Shown: positions 1 through 11,081, counted from the stretch's first letter. The stretch is DNA of 64,000 bases from Maea johnstoni (GCA_963942565.1 OZ012689.1:24043309-24107308); one strand, 5' to 3'. Notes: a model not told the origin generated them from the letters alone. A program made the numbers and translations.

Positions 1-401
1 ACTCATGAGCTCACCACCCGTTTGACTCGTGAGCTCATGAGCTCACGGACGTTCTAATTTTCCAAAGAAATACTAATTTTCCAGCCCAGCTATTAAGAAA
101 TAAATATTTATTGGCGGAGATTTATTAGCATTGCCATGGTTATTTAATTTTAGAAACGTGCTGGCGATGTACAAAGGTCAGTAAAATACTCAAAACTGCT
201 TGAATGTATGCATTGGAGATTGTAAAGAAGACATGACAGCGATAAGCAGTTATGTATGTTAATAATGTGTGGCAGGTGCTCTGTGTTACGATTGTGTTCC
301 CAACGTAGATGAGCTCACGATTTGAACATTTCAGCTCGAGGTCGGCGAGTTTGCCCCAGGGCTCGAGCCACTCGAGTTCGTGAGTGGTGAGTGCAGCTCT
401 A
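1..401. mobile_element. Right part of a hAT-like DNA transposon (cut by window edge)
   Basis: The right end reads ACTCACGAACTCGAG on the minus strand and finishes with CTCTA at 401, so the terminus on the minus strand begins TAGAGCTGCACTCACC. The block is full of palindromic CTCGAG and GAGCTC words, both at 1-50 and at 300-400. The TAGAGCT start is shared with the better delimited hAT-like element at 62692-63132. The left end lies outside the window, so no target duplication can be checked. No coding frame is seen. Confidence 0.4.
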
Positions 402-699
402 GGTTAATATGTAACTTTGAATGTTTAAACAGAGAATATTTGGAGGAGAGAGAGAGGGGGAGCACTGTTTCCTTTACACTCAGGCTTAATCATGGCTAGC
501 CTGTTGTAACTGTTGGAGATTTCCCAGACAACCCAGGGAATTCGGTATTTGGTTTTTCATCACCTTTTCTGCCATATTCCGGCGTGACAAGCCACTTGTT
601 ACTGGTGGAGGAAATCTGAGTAACCGGCAAAAGCACCGCCTAACCCCAATCACTGGCAACTTTCTCACATGCCCAGATAACCCAGGGAAACCGACACCT
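402..699. other. Non-coding, partly repetitive stretch
   Basis: No gene is seen. A segment around 550-575 (GGTTTTTCATCACCTTTTC) recurs almost exactly near 54893-54920, so part of it is a dispersed repeat. The sequence CCCAGGGAA occurs at 530 and 680, suggesting a decayed duplication. Confidence 0.4.
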
Positions 700-1215
700 C
701 ATACCAAGTCACTGGTAACTTCTTCCCCAGCCCGAATCAGTTCAATATGTGATGAGAGACAGCTAGCAGTCAATGGGGATCCCATAGACCACTTGGCTAT
801 CGTGGCAGGCCCCAATGATAAGATGCTTAGAGAAGGAGATGGCATGGCCTAGCACCACACAGTCACTGGTTCCAAGTCACTGGTAACTTTCTCCCTTGCC
901 CTGAGTTGGTTCAAACCCAGATAGCAGTGAGAGGCAGCTAGCAGTCAATGCCTGTATCAGACCACTTGGCTATCGTGGCAGGCCCCAATGATAAGATGCT
1001 TAGAGAAGGAGATGGCATGGCCTAGCACCACACAGTCACTGGTTCCAAGTCACTGGTAACTTTCTCCCATGCCCTGAGTTGGTTCAAAGCCTGACCGGGG
1101 TGAGGGACAGCGAGCAGTCAGTGCTGATCCCGTAGACCACTTGGCTATTGTGGCAGGCCCCAATGATAAGATGCTTAGAGAAGGAGATGGCATGGCCTAT
1201 CACCACACTGTCCCC
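700..1215 (-). repeat. Tandem repeat of ~174 bp, about 2.9 units, with a tRNA-like A-box on the minus strand
   Basis: The word AGACCACTTGGCTAT occurs at 786, 959 and 1134, giving periods of 173 and 175 bp. On the minus strand each unit contains GATAGCCAAGTGGTCTA, which fits the tRNA A-box consensus, but I find no matching B-box on that strand. Fragments of the same unit occur near 38210-38260 and 55890-55970. It may be a SINE-like head or only a chance A-box in a dispersed repeat. Confidence 0.7.
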
Positions 1216-1361
1216 TGAGAGCAACAGCGTTCACATAAAACACTCGCTACACTCATCACTGTGTGTTAGCCCTGCTGCTCTGCAGAGCACAGGGCTAACA
1301 GCGTCCTATTAGGCAACTAATGAGCTGGAAAGGGGATAAACTCACTATACCCTATTTGACA

Positions 1362-1561
1362 TTAACCCTCATGCTGCTGGTGGCAAATTTGGCCAATACG
1401 AAATGATGGAAAAAACGGAAAATTGACTGAAACATGGGTACTCCTTTGTACTCAGTGAGAGCTTTCTAATGAATGCTAACATGGCAGGATTTAGATTGTT
1501 ATCAATATTTTTTGCGTTCGTGTATCTTGGAAGAAAGTAGCCCCAGCATCAAAAGGGTTAA
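1362..1561 (+). mobile_element. Family A MITE (TTAA-flanked, piggyBac-like), near complete
   Basis: It is bounded by TTAA on both sides, starts CCCTCATGCTGCTGGTGG and ends with CAGCATCAAAAGGG. The interior carries the family marks (GGCCAATACGAAATGATGG near the left; GTACTCAGTGAGAGC in the middle). It is non-coding and presumably needed a transposase from elsewhere. Confidence 0.85.
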
Positions 1562-1617
1562 ACATGCAGAGACATTTTTGGCAATATCCTGGTCCAACGC
1601 TATAAGTTTTGAATAAA

Positions 1618-2815
1618 GATTAAGATATCTCTATAATTCCTCCAAAACGAGGGCTGAGCGCTCAAAATTCCTAAAATCTTTATGCATCTTTAGTGCACAC
1701 ATGGTCTGATAACTTTGAAAATAATTCATCAAATGATCTAAGTCCATATTGAAAAGGTATCATTCAACCCCTAGAGAGCAATTATTTTCACTCAAATATT
1801 TTAGTTATCAAGATTCCTCCATGTATCACATCATGTGTATGGTCCCTATATGAATGAGTTAATTAAAAAGCAGAATTTTTGGAAAAAAAAATCCATGATA
1901 TTTTTTTAATACTCTTAATTAAATATTCTTTTTTTTAAGCCAGTAACACAGCAAGCCAGCGTCTTAGCCATGATTCTGAAACTAGCTGTTCAAAATAAGG
2001 AAAGAAAAAGAAAAAGGAGGAGACCATAGTTTTAGAAAGCAACCAGTAAGATAAATTCATACCCTATCATTAATATCTAAGTGATATATTTTAAGTGTTT
2101 GCTTAAACTTAGCATTCATATGAATTTGAGATTGAAATCTAGTTATAATTCCTCCACTAAGATAGTGTTCTAAATATGCTTTATTGAGAAACACATCACC
2201 AGAAATGGCAGACCTTTTTTGGCAGAAAGGTCTTGAATGGGTTATACTAGGAAGTTTTCAGAACATCTTGGCACTTTTTGAGCATAAATGCATTGACACA
2301 TTCATGCTAGAAGCCCTTCAAGAGTGTCTGTCAACTTTAGGAAAGTATTGAATGGCATACTCATATCAGGGCAGATGGTTTCCCCAGAGAGAAGTCATAG
2401 CTGTCATTTAATTATTTAGTTCATGATAACAGCCCAATTAATCAAGCTTAAAATATGTTGAAAACGAAAGAAATAGTTGACAGTCATTTGACTTATTTCA
2501 GGAAAGATTTTTCCTATAATTTTTTAAAAATATAGATTGTTTTTCAAAAAAGACTGCTTTTTAATTAACTCATCCACAACTGGACCATGCACATAGTCTG
2601 ATACTTGGAGTAATCTCAAAAATAAATCAAGAATTCAAAACAAATTTAAGTGAAAATAATTACTCTCTAGGGGTTTAACTATCCCGCTTCAATATTTTTT
2701 TTATCATTTGATAAATCATTTTCCAAGTTGTCAGACCATGTGTGCACTCAAGATGCATATGGATGTTAGGACGTGTGCAAAAGCGCTTTTTGGAGGGATT
2801 ATAAAGATATACAAA
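1618..2815. repeat. Large imperfect inverted repeat, arms ~250 bp, spacer ~680 bp
   Basis: The arm at about 1618-1878 reappears inverted at about 2556-2815. Landmarks are CACACATGGTCTGATAACTT (left) against its complement AAGTTGTCAGACCATGTGTG (right), the CCCCTAGAGAGCAATTATTT block, and GAGTTAATTAAAAAGCAG at the inner edges. Separately, a ~57-bp direct repeat (GTTGAAAACRAAGAAAATAG) lies at 2456-2512 and 2820-2876. I see no clear target duplication, so it may be a fold-back element or an inverted duplication of a dispersed repeat. Confidence 0.65.
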
Positions 2816-2876
2816 TTTGTTGAAAACAAAGAAAATAGTTGTCAGTCATTTGACTCATTTCAGGGGAGATTTTTAT

Positions 2877-4359
2877 TTAACAGGACAAAAAAACAATTTT
2901 AATTTGATATCTATTTTGCTCCAGCATGTTTTTCAGGGTAGAAGTGTCTATATCTTCACTCACGGGACCCTTGAACATGAATTGGATAAGAGGCTTATCT
3001 TAAAAAGGTTTGCATATTTAATGAGGTCTTCAGTTGGTTAATAGCGGGGCCAGACCTTATCAACAAGAAGCACTTTTGGTCTATAATTTTAATTCAGTTT
3101 ATTGGAATTTGTGTCAAACCTGATTAGATATGACTCAAATATGTGTATGAAATATACCTTGGCAGCACACTGTTTCCAGATCTTAGGCTGAAATATTTAT
3201 GATTATTATCATCCAAGTATTTTCTCATCTACATTATGCAAGCATTCCTGGATATTCTAAGATACAATTGTCAAGCACTTGAAGTAGACATGATTTGATA
3301 ACTTACAACAATGCAATATAACAATAGAAAATTTTGATTAAAAAGATGATGCCAATAATAAGTTGAATGATAAGAATTGGTCAGGAACCAACACTATTAT
3401 TTTCAAACAAATTGTCTTTATCTAGTTGATTGAACAAGCCATTATAGCAAATTAACCAATATAAGGGTCAAACACAGTTTGTAGCTATCATCTGAAACAT
3501 TTAGGTAATTTAGCTTAATCTCAAAACCTTAACCTGAAAGTGACACATTTCAGGTCAACACAACCATATGACTGGGTGCTTTTTCCGAGATTGCACACAT
3601 CAGAAATCAATTTGTTTCGACCCACGTCTATGTTTCGAAGCAAATACTAAGTGGTTATTGTGTGTTATGCGTATGTATGTGAGTGTGAAGGCTACTGGGA
3701 AAAAAGGGATAATATGTAATTAAGTTGGGTGACTTACCACATTTACACATGGTTGTCAATAATTTCTACCAGGGGGTGATAGGGTCAAATGAGTACAGGT
3801 GCAAAAGAGCTGTCCTCAAAATGACCCTGACCACAGGTTTAGTAATGCACAAGTTTCAGGTGCAAACTTTGAGAGATACTCTGCTTCATCAATTATAGCA
3901 CTGGTTTTTTAGAGTAGGTCAAGTGATTATTTTTGTATCCATTAATTGATTATGTATCCATTAGTTGATTGATCACACCCATAGGATACCCATCCAAATG
4001 ATTATGCAACTAGGTGTTGGAATTGAACGGGTTATGAAGCCTGTACTTATGGATCAATTTCGATTCTGTTCCAATCCTGAATTTCATAGCCTTTTTGGTG
4101 TGGCCAACTGTCCAAAAATTTCAACACTGAATATTTATTGCATGCCTGTTTTCTAGGCCCAACTCAAAAAGAATTGAATCTCTCCCTTGAAGCAATTTCT
4201 TATAGACCATCATTAGCCTTAAGTAAAGCAGAACTCATTTTGCCTGTGAATTAAGTACATGTAGTGGGTAGACGTGGTAAACACTATAGTGTATGTACAG
4301 TAGTGTTTGTGTTGATGTTGATAGATGTGTCGGCTAAGTGTATTTGAAGAGGGGAAGTA
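2877..4359. other. Non-coding AT-rich stretch
   Basis: No supported gene or clear repeat boundary. Short open frames around 3965-4156 have no recognisable domain and are the length expected by chance in this base composition. Confidence 0.5.
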
Positions 4360-4570
4360 ATCTGACCGTGTCCTCTGAAGAGCCTGCGGCGTTTGCTGCC
4401 TTGACTACTACTGACTCGGCTAATGTATTCGCGGCAACCCCAACGGGCCAATCCCGCTAAAAGCCCAACCCCTTAATGGGGCTTATATCACAGTCTCGCA
4501 TGCAGACTGCTGCTATAAACTTTCATCCCAAAACCTCTCGTCGTATGAAATTTGTCATCAAGTTTGAGCG
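4360..4570. promoter_or_regulatory. GC-richer unique island, candidate regulatory element
   Basis: This ~200-bp block is clearly richer in G and C than its flanks (for example GCCTGCGGCGTTTGCTGCC) and shows no repeat seen elsewhere in the window. Regulatory function is only an inference from composition and uniqueness. Confidence 0.2.
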
Positions 4571-4914
4571 GTTGTAGACACAGTCAGGCTATCTGTACCC
4601 AATAAAACCATGTTTTGTGATCAGGGTTTTATGTGGATCACATGCATTGAATATTTACTAGACTGTGTCTTTACTCTACCTTACCTAAAATACTTTGGGA
4701 TACCATAGTATTACTTGGGATACCATAGTGTACCATATTATTCCTGAATGCTGAAAATACTTGCATTATCTAAGAATAAGCTTGACTTTTAGTAATACTT
4801 AGTTTATATTTTCTAAGTATATCTTTCTTTGTTTAGAATTCCTTGAAAACCTGGGTAGTAGAAGGAAACATGGGAAATCTTACCCCTTTAAAGCTCATAG
4901 AAACAAGGCCGAAA

Positions 4915-5018
4915 TAATTCATTAATAATGATTATGATAAAAATAATAATGAAAATGATAATAATTATGATAATGATAATAATGATAATGATAATGATAG
5001 TACTAATGACAATATTTT
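4915..5018. repeat. Degenerate (AAT/GAT)n simple repeat
   Basis: A run of imperfect AATGAT and AATAAT triplets on the plus strand. Confidence 0.85.
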
Positions 5019-5192
5019 CGTTTTATGATGATATAAACGAATACATAAATAACCAAAACCCTAACAATTATAATTATAAAGACTAATATCTATCTTAATG
5101 GATTTTTTTAAAGAGGTTGCCTTGCGTGTGTCAACTGATTTATTGAGTGAGCACTTTGATTTAAGGTATTGGCATGGTTGTATAGTTTGCGG

Positions 5193-5505
5193 CAGGCTCT
5201 TAGCCAGGATTTAGAAACTGGATGCCCAAAATTGGCAATTATAACATTTTTTGGGTGTTAAAATTTTATGGGGAACCACAATATACTCAGATTTTAACCA
5301 TGAACTTGTATACATTTATCAAAATAAGGCAAAAATGTACATATATAATGTCATGGAAGTTATATGAAGATGAAAAACAATCAATTTTTTGCTAGATTGA
5401 AATTTTATGAAATTCATCAGAAAAGAATTTGGGTGTCCTGAGGGGGTCTTTTTAAGGGTTTGGGTGTCCAAAAGAAGCCCAGACGCCCTGCTTGCTAAGA
5501 CTATC
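5193..5505 (+). mobile_element. Family C hAT-like MITE, near complete
   Basis: The left end reads CAGGCTCTTAGCCAGGATTT and continues with the family mark CCCAAAATTGGCAATT. The right end reads TGCTAAGACTATC, the complement of the CATAGTCTTAGCC terminus. The flanking 8-mers (GTTTGCGG and GTGCGTGG) match at five of eight positions, as expected of an aged 8-bp duplication. Here + means the CAGGGTCTTAGCC end is on the left. Confidence 0.75.
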
Positions 5506-6002
5506 GTGCGTGGCTTGTGCGTGTTGGAACCTCTCCCACACAGGACACAGTCCCTACTGTACCTCCTCTATGTATTATACTGATTAGGGCACGGGCCTAG
5601 TGGGAAATTGGGCCTGCCACATCCGAGAAATCCTGAGCCTACAGATCACCATGCAATGGGATGAATCTCTCCTCTATCTCCATAACACTAATGGTGCACT
5701 GTTTTTTGGTATGCAGACTGGGTTATGTGGATATTAGAGAAGAGGCGGGATGAATTTTCCAGTGAGATGGGATTTAATAATGCAGTATGATAATGAAGAT
5801 GTGATATGAGAGGTTTTTTATGTATGGGAAATTCTTTATGACTTGATGATAGGTTATGGTGATGAGTTATTTTAGTGATAGGCGAGTAGGATTTAAGTAA
5901 ATGGTGGTAGGACTTACTATATGCTTAAGCAAATTGGATCAGGGCAGGGTAAGATACCATACATAACATACACATTTCAACATTTATTTTACTTAAGGTA
6001 TA
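5506..6002. other. Non-coding stretch
   Basis: I see no gene, repeat boundary or motif that can be supported here. Confidence 0.5.
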
Positions 6003-6023
6003 CATATATACTATATATATATG

Positions 6024-6122
<99 letters not shown>

Positions 6123-6142
6123 CATATACATATATATATATA
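6003..6142. repeat. (AT)n microsatellite
   Basis: A nearly pure alternating AT tract of over 100 bp. Open frames of alternating Ile-Tyr read through it on both strands and are artefacts. Confidence 0.98.
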
Positions 6143-6698
6143 ATAGGCCTTAAATAGATGAGAAGATAATACCGAAAATGGTAATTTTGTCCATTTATAG
6201 AAATGTCAGGCCCAGTTTGTAAGTGTTTTTATTGTCAAACCCTTGAACACTTATATTGTATTGAGTGCCTGCTGTTTTGTGTATTTAGGTAAGTGGGTGT
6301 CTGGAGCAGAAAGAGTTAATTGGTGCCGTAGAGGTTGGTCTCTCATGGACCGCAACAGAGATCTCATAATCCTCTTCAAGGTTCCTCCCTCCTGATTAAA
6401 GCTGTTATTGCTCCCAACTATTTAACACACATGTTTTCCTAATGGACAAAAGTACCATACAATTCACACCATAGTGTCAGTCAGCCCATTCTGTTGAGTT
6501 GAAGCCGAATATGGGTTAATTCTAAATTCAAATAAAGTGAAAATATTAATACAGAATTCAAAACCATAAACAAGTGATCTCTATCATATAAAAGCAACAA
6601 TTTGTTATGAAAGAGGATTTGCTCAACTGTCCTGGACTATCTGAATTAAAGAAAACACACTTAACTCATTCAAACATGTAACTGGCAAAGCGAATAAG
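6143..6698. other. Non-coding stretch
   Basis: Nothing recognisable apart from the splice-like site at 6288. Confidence 0.45.
6268..6296 (+). other. Juxtaposed 3'/5' splice-site sequence (weak candidate recursive splice site)
   Basis: A moderately pyrimidine-rich tract runs into TATTTAG followed at once by GTAAGTGG (AG at 6287-6288, GT at 6289-6290). This is the consensus of a zero-length exon used in recursive splicing of long introns. By chance a site like this could occur about once in a window of this size, so support is weak. Confidence 0.2.
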
Positions 6699-7083
6699 AA
6701 CTTTGCCGTGAATCTTGCTTGCCAATACTCCACTATCTTTTGTATTTCAAGCAAATATGATCGCAGTAGTAAGTCTTTTCGAATTGCTTGCCGTCTCAAA
6801 GCTGAGCTTGGTTGCAATCTGTGGCATAAATAAAAACTTTGTAGTGAATTTCACTTGCTAATAATCCACTATCTTTTGTATTTCAAGCAAATAAGATCTT
6901 AGCAGTGCTTGCCGTCTCAAAGCTGAGCTTTGCAATCTGTGGCATAATAAGAACTTTGCAGTTAATCTCACTTGCGAATACTCCCCTATCTTTTGTATTT
7001 CAAGCAAATAAGATCTCAGCAGTGAGTCTTAAATTGCTTGCCGCGCCGTCTCAAAGCTGAGCTTGGCTGCAGTCTGTGGCACG
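6699..7083. repeat. Tandem triplication, unit ~117-136 bp
   Basis: The unit begins AACTTTG at 6699, 6835 and 6952, and each copy contains CTATCTTTTGTATTTCAAGC and GCCGTCTCAAAGCTGAGC. The copies differ by small indels. The third copy runs directly into the GC-richer island that follows. Confidence 0.9.
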
Positions 7084-7084
7084 C

Positions 7085-7380
7085 GGAGCAGAGGGCCTCG
7101 AGGGTTAATCCGCCCTGATGCTCCTGCCGCACAAGAGGTTGAACAAACAGGTCATATCTCCACTAATCACATTGTGCCTATTATCCACAGCGCTCTCTCA
7201 ACAGTCCTTTTATGCTCCACTAATCCAGACCAAAATTGACCTTGGCTCCGGTATCCTGCAGGTTGGATCCGGGATAATCTCATTTCCACGTTCCCATTTC
7301 TACAGAGAAACAAAAGACATGTGCTCGGGGATAAGATATTAATTTGCGGCCGCTCCCGGGTCAGAGCATGAGAGATATGA
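7085..7380. promoter_or_regulatory. GC-richer unique island with homeodomain- and Fox-type motifs
   Basis: The block contains two TAATCC words (7106-7111 and 7221-7226), the core bound by K50 homeodomain factors such as Otx and Pitx. It also has GAACAAACAGG near 7140, a Fox-type site, and GGATAAGATATTAATTTGC near 7328, a GATA-type word beside a homeodomain-type core. Motifs this short occur often by chance; the case for an enhancer rests on their clustering in a unique, GC-richer island. Confidence 0.3.
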
Positions 7381-7626
7381 TCAAAGACTGAGAATGATCT
7401 GTGTAATCACTAGCTCACTATTTGAGTAACGTTTTCTGTGATGCGGTCGAGGGATAGGGGCTGGTGGTGGATCTTTTCCATGCGGTACGGTAGACCGGTT
7501 TTCTGCCGTCGTCGTCTGTAAAGAGAGAGATTGGATTACCAAGCTCGACATCGGCACAAGTGAGTTGGTCGGCAAGTTAAATGTCAATACAGCAAAGAAA
7601 GGACATTGCACACAAACAGCAATTAC

Positions 7627-7734
7627 CTCTTGAGTCCATTTGGGGAAAGTTCCCGACTCTTCTTCCGGAGCAATCAGCGCTCTAACCACAATGGCCAACC
7701 ACTTTTTTTTCATCCTCTCTGTGACTCCATGAAC
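7627..7734 (-). CDS. Candidate internal exon, 36 codons, phase 0-0 (unidentified)
   Basis: On the minus strand a 108-nt block follows CAG and is followed by GAG then GTAATT, an acceptable donor. It reads as exactly 36 codons beginning VHGVTERMKKKWLAIVVRAL and ending GTFPKWTQE. A pyrimidine tract (TTTCCTTTTCTTC) lies upstream, but a nearer AG gives a rival 118-nt form. The frame stays open on both sides, reaching into a MITE upstream and non-coding DNA downstream. I do not recognise the protein. The peptide looks less random than its neighbours, but chance is quite possible. Confidence 0.2.
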
Positions 7735-7773
7735 CTGCCTGAACCTTGAAGAAAAGGAAATATGTGCTAAACC

Positions 7774-8081
7774 AGGCACCGACATAAGTACTTGCCCGCT
7801 TGCCCCGGTAAGTGAATTTTTGAAAAAAGGGCTTTCGGGCAAGTATATTTTAGTTTTTCGCTTGCCTAAATAGGCAAGCTGATTTTCTAAACATATTTTC
7901 ATAGTTAATATGCAAACAATGCAATAACCAAAAAGAAAATGGTTTTCAAATCATTAAATCCTTGATAAAGAATATATGCCTTTCTAGCATATGTTATTTT
8001 GGGCAAGTTTGAATTATGTCGGGCAGGTAAATAAACTACTTGCCCGGCATAGTAAGTTAGTTCTGAAAATAAATTGGTGCC
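7774..8081. mobile_element. hAT-like MITE with GGCACC ends and internal TTGCCCG palindromes
   Basis: The left end is AGGCACCGACATAAGTAC and the right end finishes AAATTGGTGCC, giving short inverted termini (AGGCACCGA / GGCACCAA). The flanking 8-mers GCTAAACC and TATAAACC match at six of eight positions. Subterminal CTTGCCCG words occur in inverted arrangement (7794, 8039). Confidence 0.55.
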
Positions 8082-8199
8082 TATAAACCCTTTTTTTCCA
8101 AGTTTATTTTTATTCCCACAATTGTTATATGAAGTATGGGGCTATGATCTAATAACATGCACCAACCTTATTTGATAACAGTACTGGACATGTCACCTA

Positions 8200-8420
8200 G
8201 ATTGTGCCATCTTGGATGTTTTTTTTCATGTTTTCTGCCTGCAGCATCCAAAAGAGGCCTGACTTTTTTGATGATATCTCTTTAATTAATGCATTTTTCA
8301 AAAAATATTTGAAGCAGAAGCATTATTCAAAATACGGCCCACAAATATTGAAAAAATACCCAAATCGTTTGCAAAAATTATATCTGTATCTTAGTTTACC
8401 TAGTTATGCAAGGTCATTGG
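8200..8420. mobile_element. Degenerate family B-like MITE remnant
   Basis: The words GAGGCCTGACTTTTTTGATG and AAATATTTGAAGCAGAAGC match the interior of family B copies. Ends are not clear. Confidence 0.35.
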
Positions 8421-8977
8421 GAAAAAAAAAACAGCCAATAAAACTTAGATCTAACGCTCTCGGGAACAGATGTGCGAAGTCGTTGAAAATACAATTATCC
8501 GCAAAAAAAGTTTAAAAAAAAAAGCTTAAGCACTTGCGTAGGGCATGCAAAATCAAAATGTCACATTTTGTGCAAAAAACAAACAAAAAAACAAAAAAAC
8601 AAAAAACAACATTGTCTTATATATACATAATCGCCAGAGGTTGTTTATTTCAGAGTTCATACTTTATTCCATGTTATTTTCTAAGTATCATTGATCCAGA
8701 TGAAGATCTTAGGAAGAAAATCCAAGTGCGGACAGGTTGAAGAGCAGTCTTCAGAAAGCACTGTTCACTATTCCTGCCAGTGGTTGTTGTTGGCAGAACT
8801 GTTGCTTTATCCTGAAGACAGTTTTCATTTCTCCACTCGCTTCCTTTTCCTATTCCACTCTATGGGTTTTCCCTTCCCATTTAGCCGACCCCAGTGAGCA
8901 CTCACAATCATTACTCAAATTGGTCTTATTATGGGAAAATTTGGCTACTAAGATGAGCAGCTATTATGCACACTATC
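8421..8977. other. Non-coding stretch with A-rich tracts
   Basis: It contains poly-A-rich runs near 8505-8525 and 8570-8612. No gene is supported. Confidence 0.45.
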
Positions 8978-9178
8978 TGCTAGGAACCTAAAACACTAGC
9001 AGTACCACTCCTAATACAGAACCTTGGCTGAAAACACATAGTAGTAATATCTGCTAGGTACCTAAAAACACCAACAATAATATTCATATAAAGAACCATA
9101 GCTAAAACACATACAATCTCTTAGGTACCTAAAATATCAGCAATGATACTTCTTACACAGAACCTTGGCTAAAAACGG
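8978..9178. repeat. Tandem triplication, unit ~66-74 bp
   Basis: Three degenerate units, each opening with CTnnTAGGnACCTAAAA (8978, 9051, 9118) and two ending with CAGAACCTTGGCT. Confidence 0.8.
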
Positions 9179-9328
9179 AATTAAAAAATGTGGTTAGTAA
9201 TGTGCTATGAGTTATAGATGATAACGTTGTTCCCATGAATCATCAGACTCGTGTGAATAATGTTTAACCCTACAGTGGCCCACTGTGGTCGGACAACATT
9301 GGCCAATTATCTTTTTGGCCAAAGCAAC

Positions 9329-9560
9329 TTAACCCATCTACACTTAGAGTGGCCAAAACAGGCCTGACAATTTTGGAGATATTTTACAAACAAAAGCATT
9401 TTCTCGAAAACATTTGAAGGAGAAATGTTGATCAGAAGCCAAACTTAAACTCTCCTTCAAATAATTTCTGAACTTTCACTTCATTTCCAGGTTTTATTCA
9501 AAAGTATGAGAGTAGCAGATGTTAATTTGTTGAGAAACTCCGAGTGTGAATGAGTGAACA
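9329..9560 (+). mobile_element. Family B MITE (TTAA-flanked), decayed right end
   Basis: It starts TTAACCCATCTACACTTAG and has the family interior (AACATTTGAAGGAGAAATG, CTCTCCTTCAAATAATTTC). The right TTAA boundary is not clear. A second partial copy with AGGCCTGATTGTTTTGG follows at about 9590-9640. Confidence 0.55.
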
Positions 9561-10300
9561 CCTTCAAACCAGTAGCAGCCCAAAAAGGCCTGATTGTTTT
9601 GGTTGTATACTTTTGATCATAGCATCTTTTGGGAAATATTAGAGAAAAGAAATTAAAAAATCATACATACCCCACGTGACAGCTGTCACAGGGATCTCCA
9701 GGCATGAAATGGTAAATAAGAAAATGTTTAGAGAAAGGCCAAATAAAGAATTACTACAACTCCTCTCCATCTAATATTTTCACCCATAATGATTGTGGCT
9801 GAGATTTCCTAAGAAATCCTGGCATTTTCTACAATTTCTCCTTGCAAGTTCCAGGACTTACTCAGCTGTAATTTGAAAAGGATGCTGCTGATTTTTAAAA
9901 ATAACTTGGAATAAAGTATGAACTCTGAAATAAGCAAGCTCTGGCAATAATGTAAAAATAACACAATGTTTTTTTTCTTGTTTTTGCACATAATGTTATA
10001 CTAGTTTTACTTCACATGCCTGTAGCAAGTGCTGCCAATAGCTTTTCTTGCTGATGTTTGTAAGGAAGATTGTGCGTGTGAGCTTGGTAAGATTTGAGTT
10101 ACTGCTGGTTTCCGGAGGGTGGCGGGGCTCAAGGAGAGAGGGCAATGATTCTTGTTTATGTCTTACCTGGTATCCTTGCCCCGCACCTGGGGCAGGAGGG
10201 CATCCATACATCAACCCTCATACCGCCCTCAGGGTCAGCAGACCGGGGTACGTTCTCTGACAGGGATGTGGGGGAGGGGTGACGCAAATTAGCTTGAAAG
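9561..10300. other. Non-coding stretch
   Basis: A B-like fragment lies near 9590-9640, and a GATTTCCTAAGAAATCC palindrome near 9803 resembles the family seen at 19621 and 44690. Otherwise nothing is supported. Confidence 0.4.
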
Positions 10301-10598
10301 CATCGTCTTAGCCAGCATCTGGGCGTCATTTGGGCTCCCAAGCCCTTTAAAATCACCTCTCAGGACAACCATAGTTCATTGTGAATATTTTCTCAAAATA
10401 ACAATTTCAAACATATAAAATGAAATTTTTTCACCTCAGTATTATTCTTGTAAAATTCTGTAAGAACTTCAAAAGGAAAATACATATTTTTGGTTGTAAG
10501 CAAAGTTAATTGTAGTCTCCCTTGAAAAATAGGACGCCTAAAAACTTGATAACTGCCAATGTTTGGCACCCAGTTTCTGAATCCTGGCTAAGACCCTA
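10301..10598 (-). mobile_element. Family C hAT-like MITE, near complete
   Basis: The left end is CATCGTCTTAGCCAGC and the right end CCTGGCTAAGACCCTA, the inverse of the copy at 5193. The family mark GGCACCCAGTTTCTGAATCC precedes the right end. Flanking 8-mers CTTGAAAG and CTGAGAAG match at five of eight positions. Confidence 0.75.
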
Positions 10599-10858
10599 CT
10601 GAGAAGGCTTTGGTAATCCTGGGCATATCCCTGGTAGGTCCACTGGATAGGACGACCAGGCCAGGATGTGCTATTCGTGTTGGGGAGGGGTGACACAAGC
10701 TAGTTACTGCCCTCTCCTAACTAATCTTGGATATCAGAAATCCTTGACACATTGCTACCAAATAAGGTCATGAGGCCAGAGCAGCTGACGTACGTGTGAG
10801 AGAGTTGTGGGGGAGGGGCAACATAAGCAGGGAGACAGTCGACAACAACTACCTTCAT
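10599..10858. other. Non-coding stretch
   Basis: The words GGGGAGGGGTGACRCAA occur near 10269 and 10681, with a related GGGGAGGGGCAAC near 10809, on both sides of the family C copy, hinting at an old local duplication. No gene is seen. Confidence 0.4.
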
Positions 10859-11081
10859 TTAACCCTTATACTGCCGATGGCTAATTTGGCCAATACAAAA
10901 TGACGCAAAAAACCTTTAAAAAATTACTGAAACCCTGACATATGGTACTCATCTAAGAGTACTCTGCGAGAGCTATCTAATGAATACCAAGTTACCAACA
11001 TGACAGGGTTTCGATATTTTTTCAAAAATCTTTGCATCCTTGTCCTTTGGGCGAAAGTAGCCCCAGCATTGTAAGGGTTAA
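10859..11081 (+). mobile_element. Family A MITE, complete
   Basis: TTAA on both sides, left end CCCTTATACTGCCGATGG, right end CCCCAGCATTGTAAGGG. The interior matches the family closely, with small insertions. Confidence 0.9.

Noticed and set aside
785-1150. A tRNA gene on the minus strand
   Set aside because: Only an A-box-like word is present; there is no B-box and no acceptor-stem pairing.
7381-7902. A 173-codon minus-strand frame as one protein
   Set aside because: Its first ~40 codons lie inside a hAT-like MITE and its tail in low-complexity sequence. Only the central 36 codons are kept as a weak exon candidate.
8204-8515. 103-codon plus-strand frame
   Set aside because: It overlaps a family B-like remnant and A-rich tracts; the peptide is Lys-rich and random-looking.
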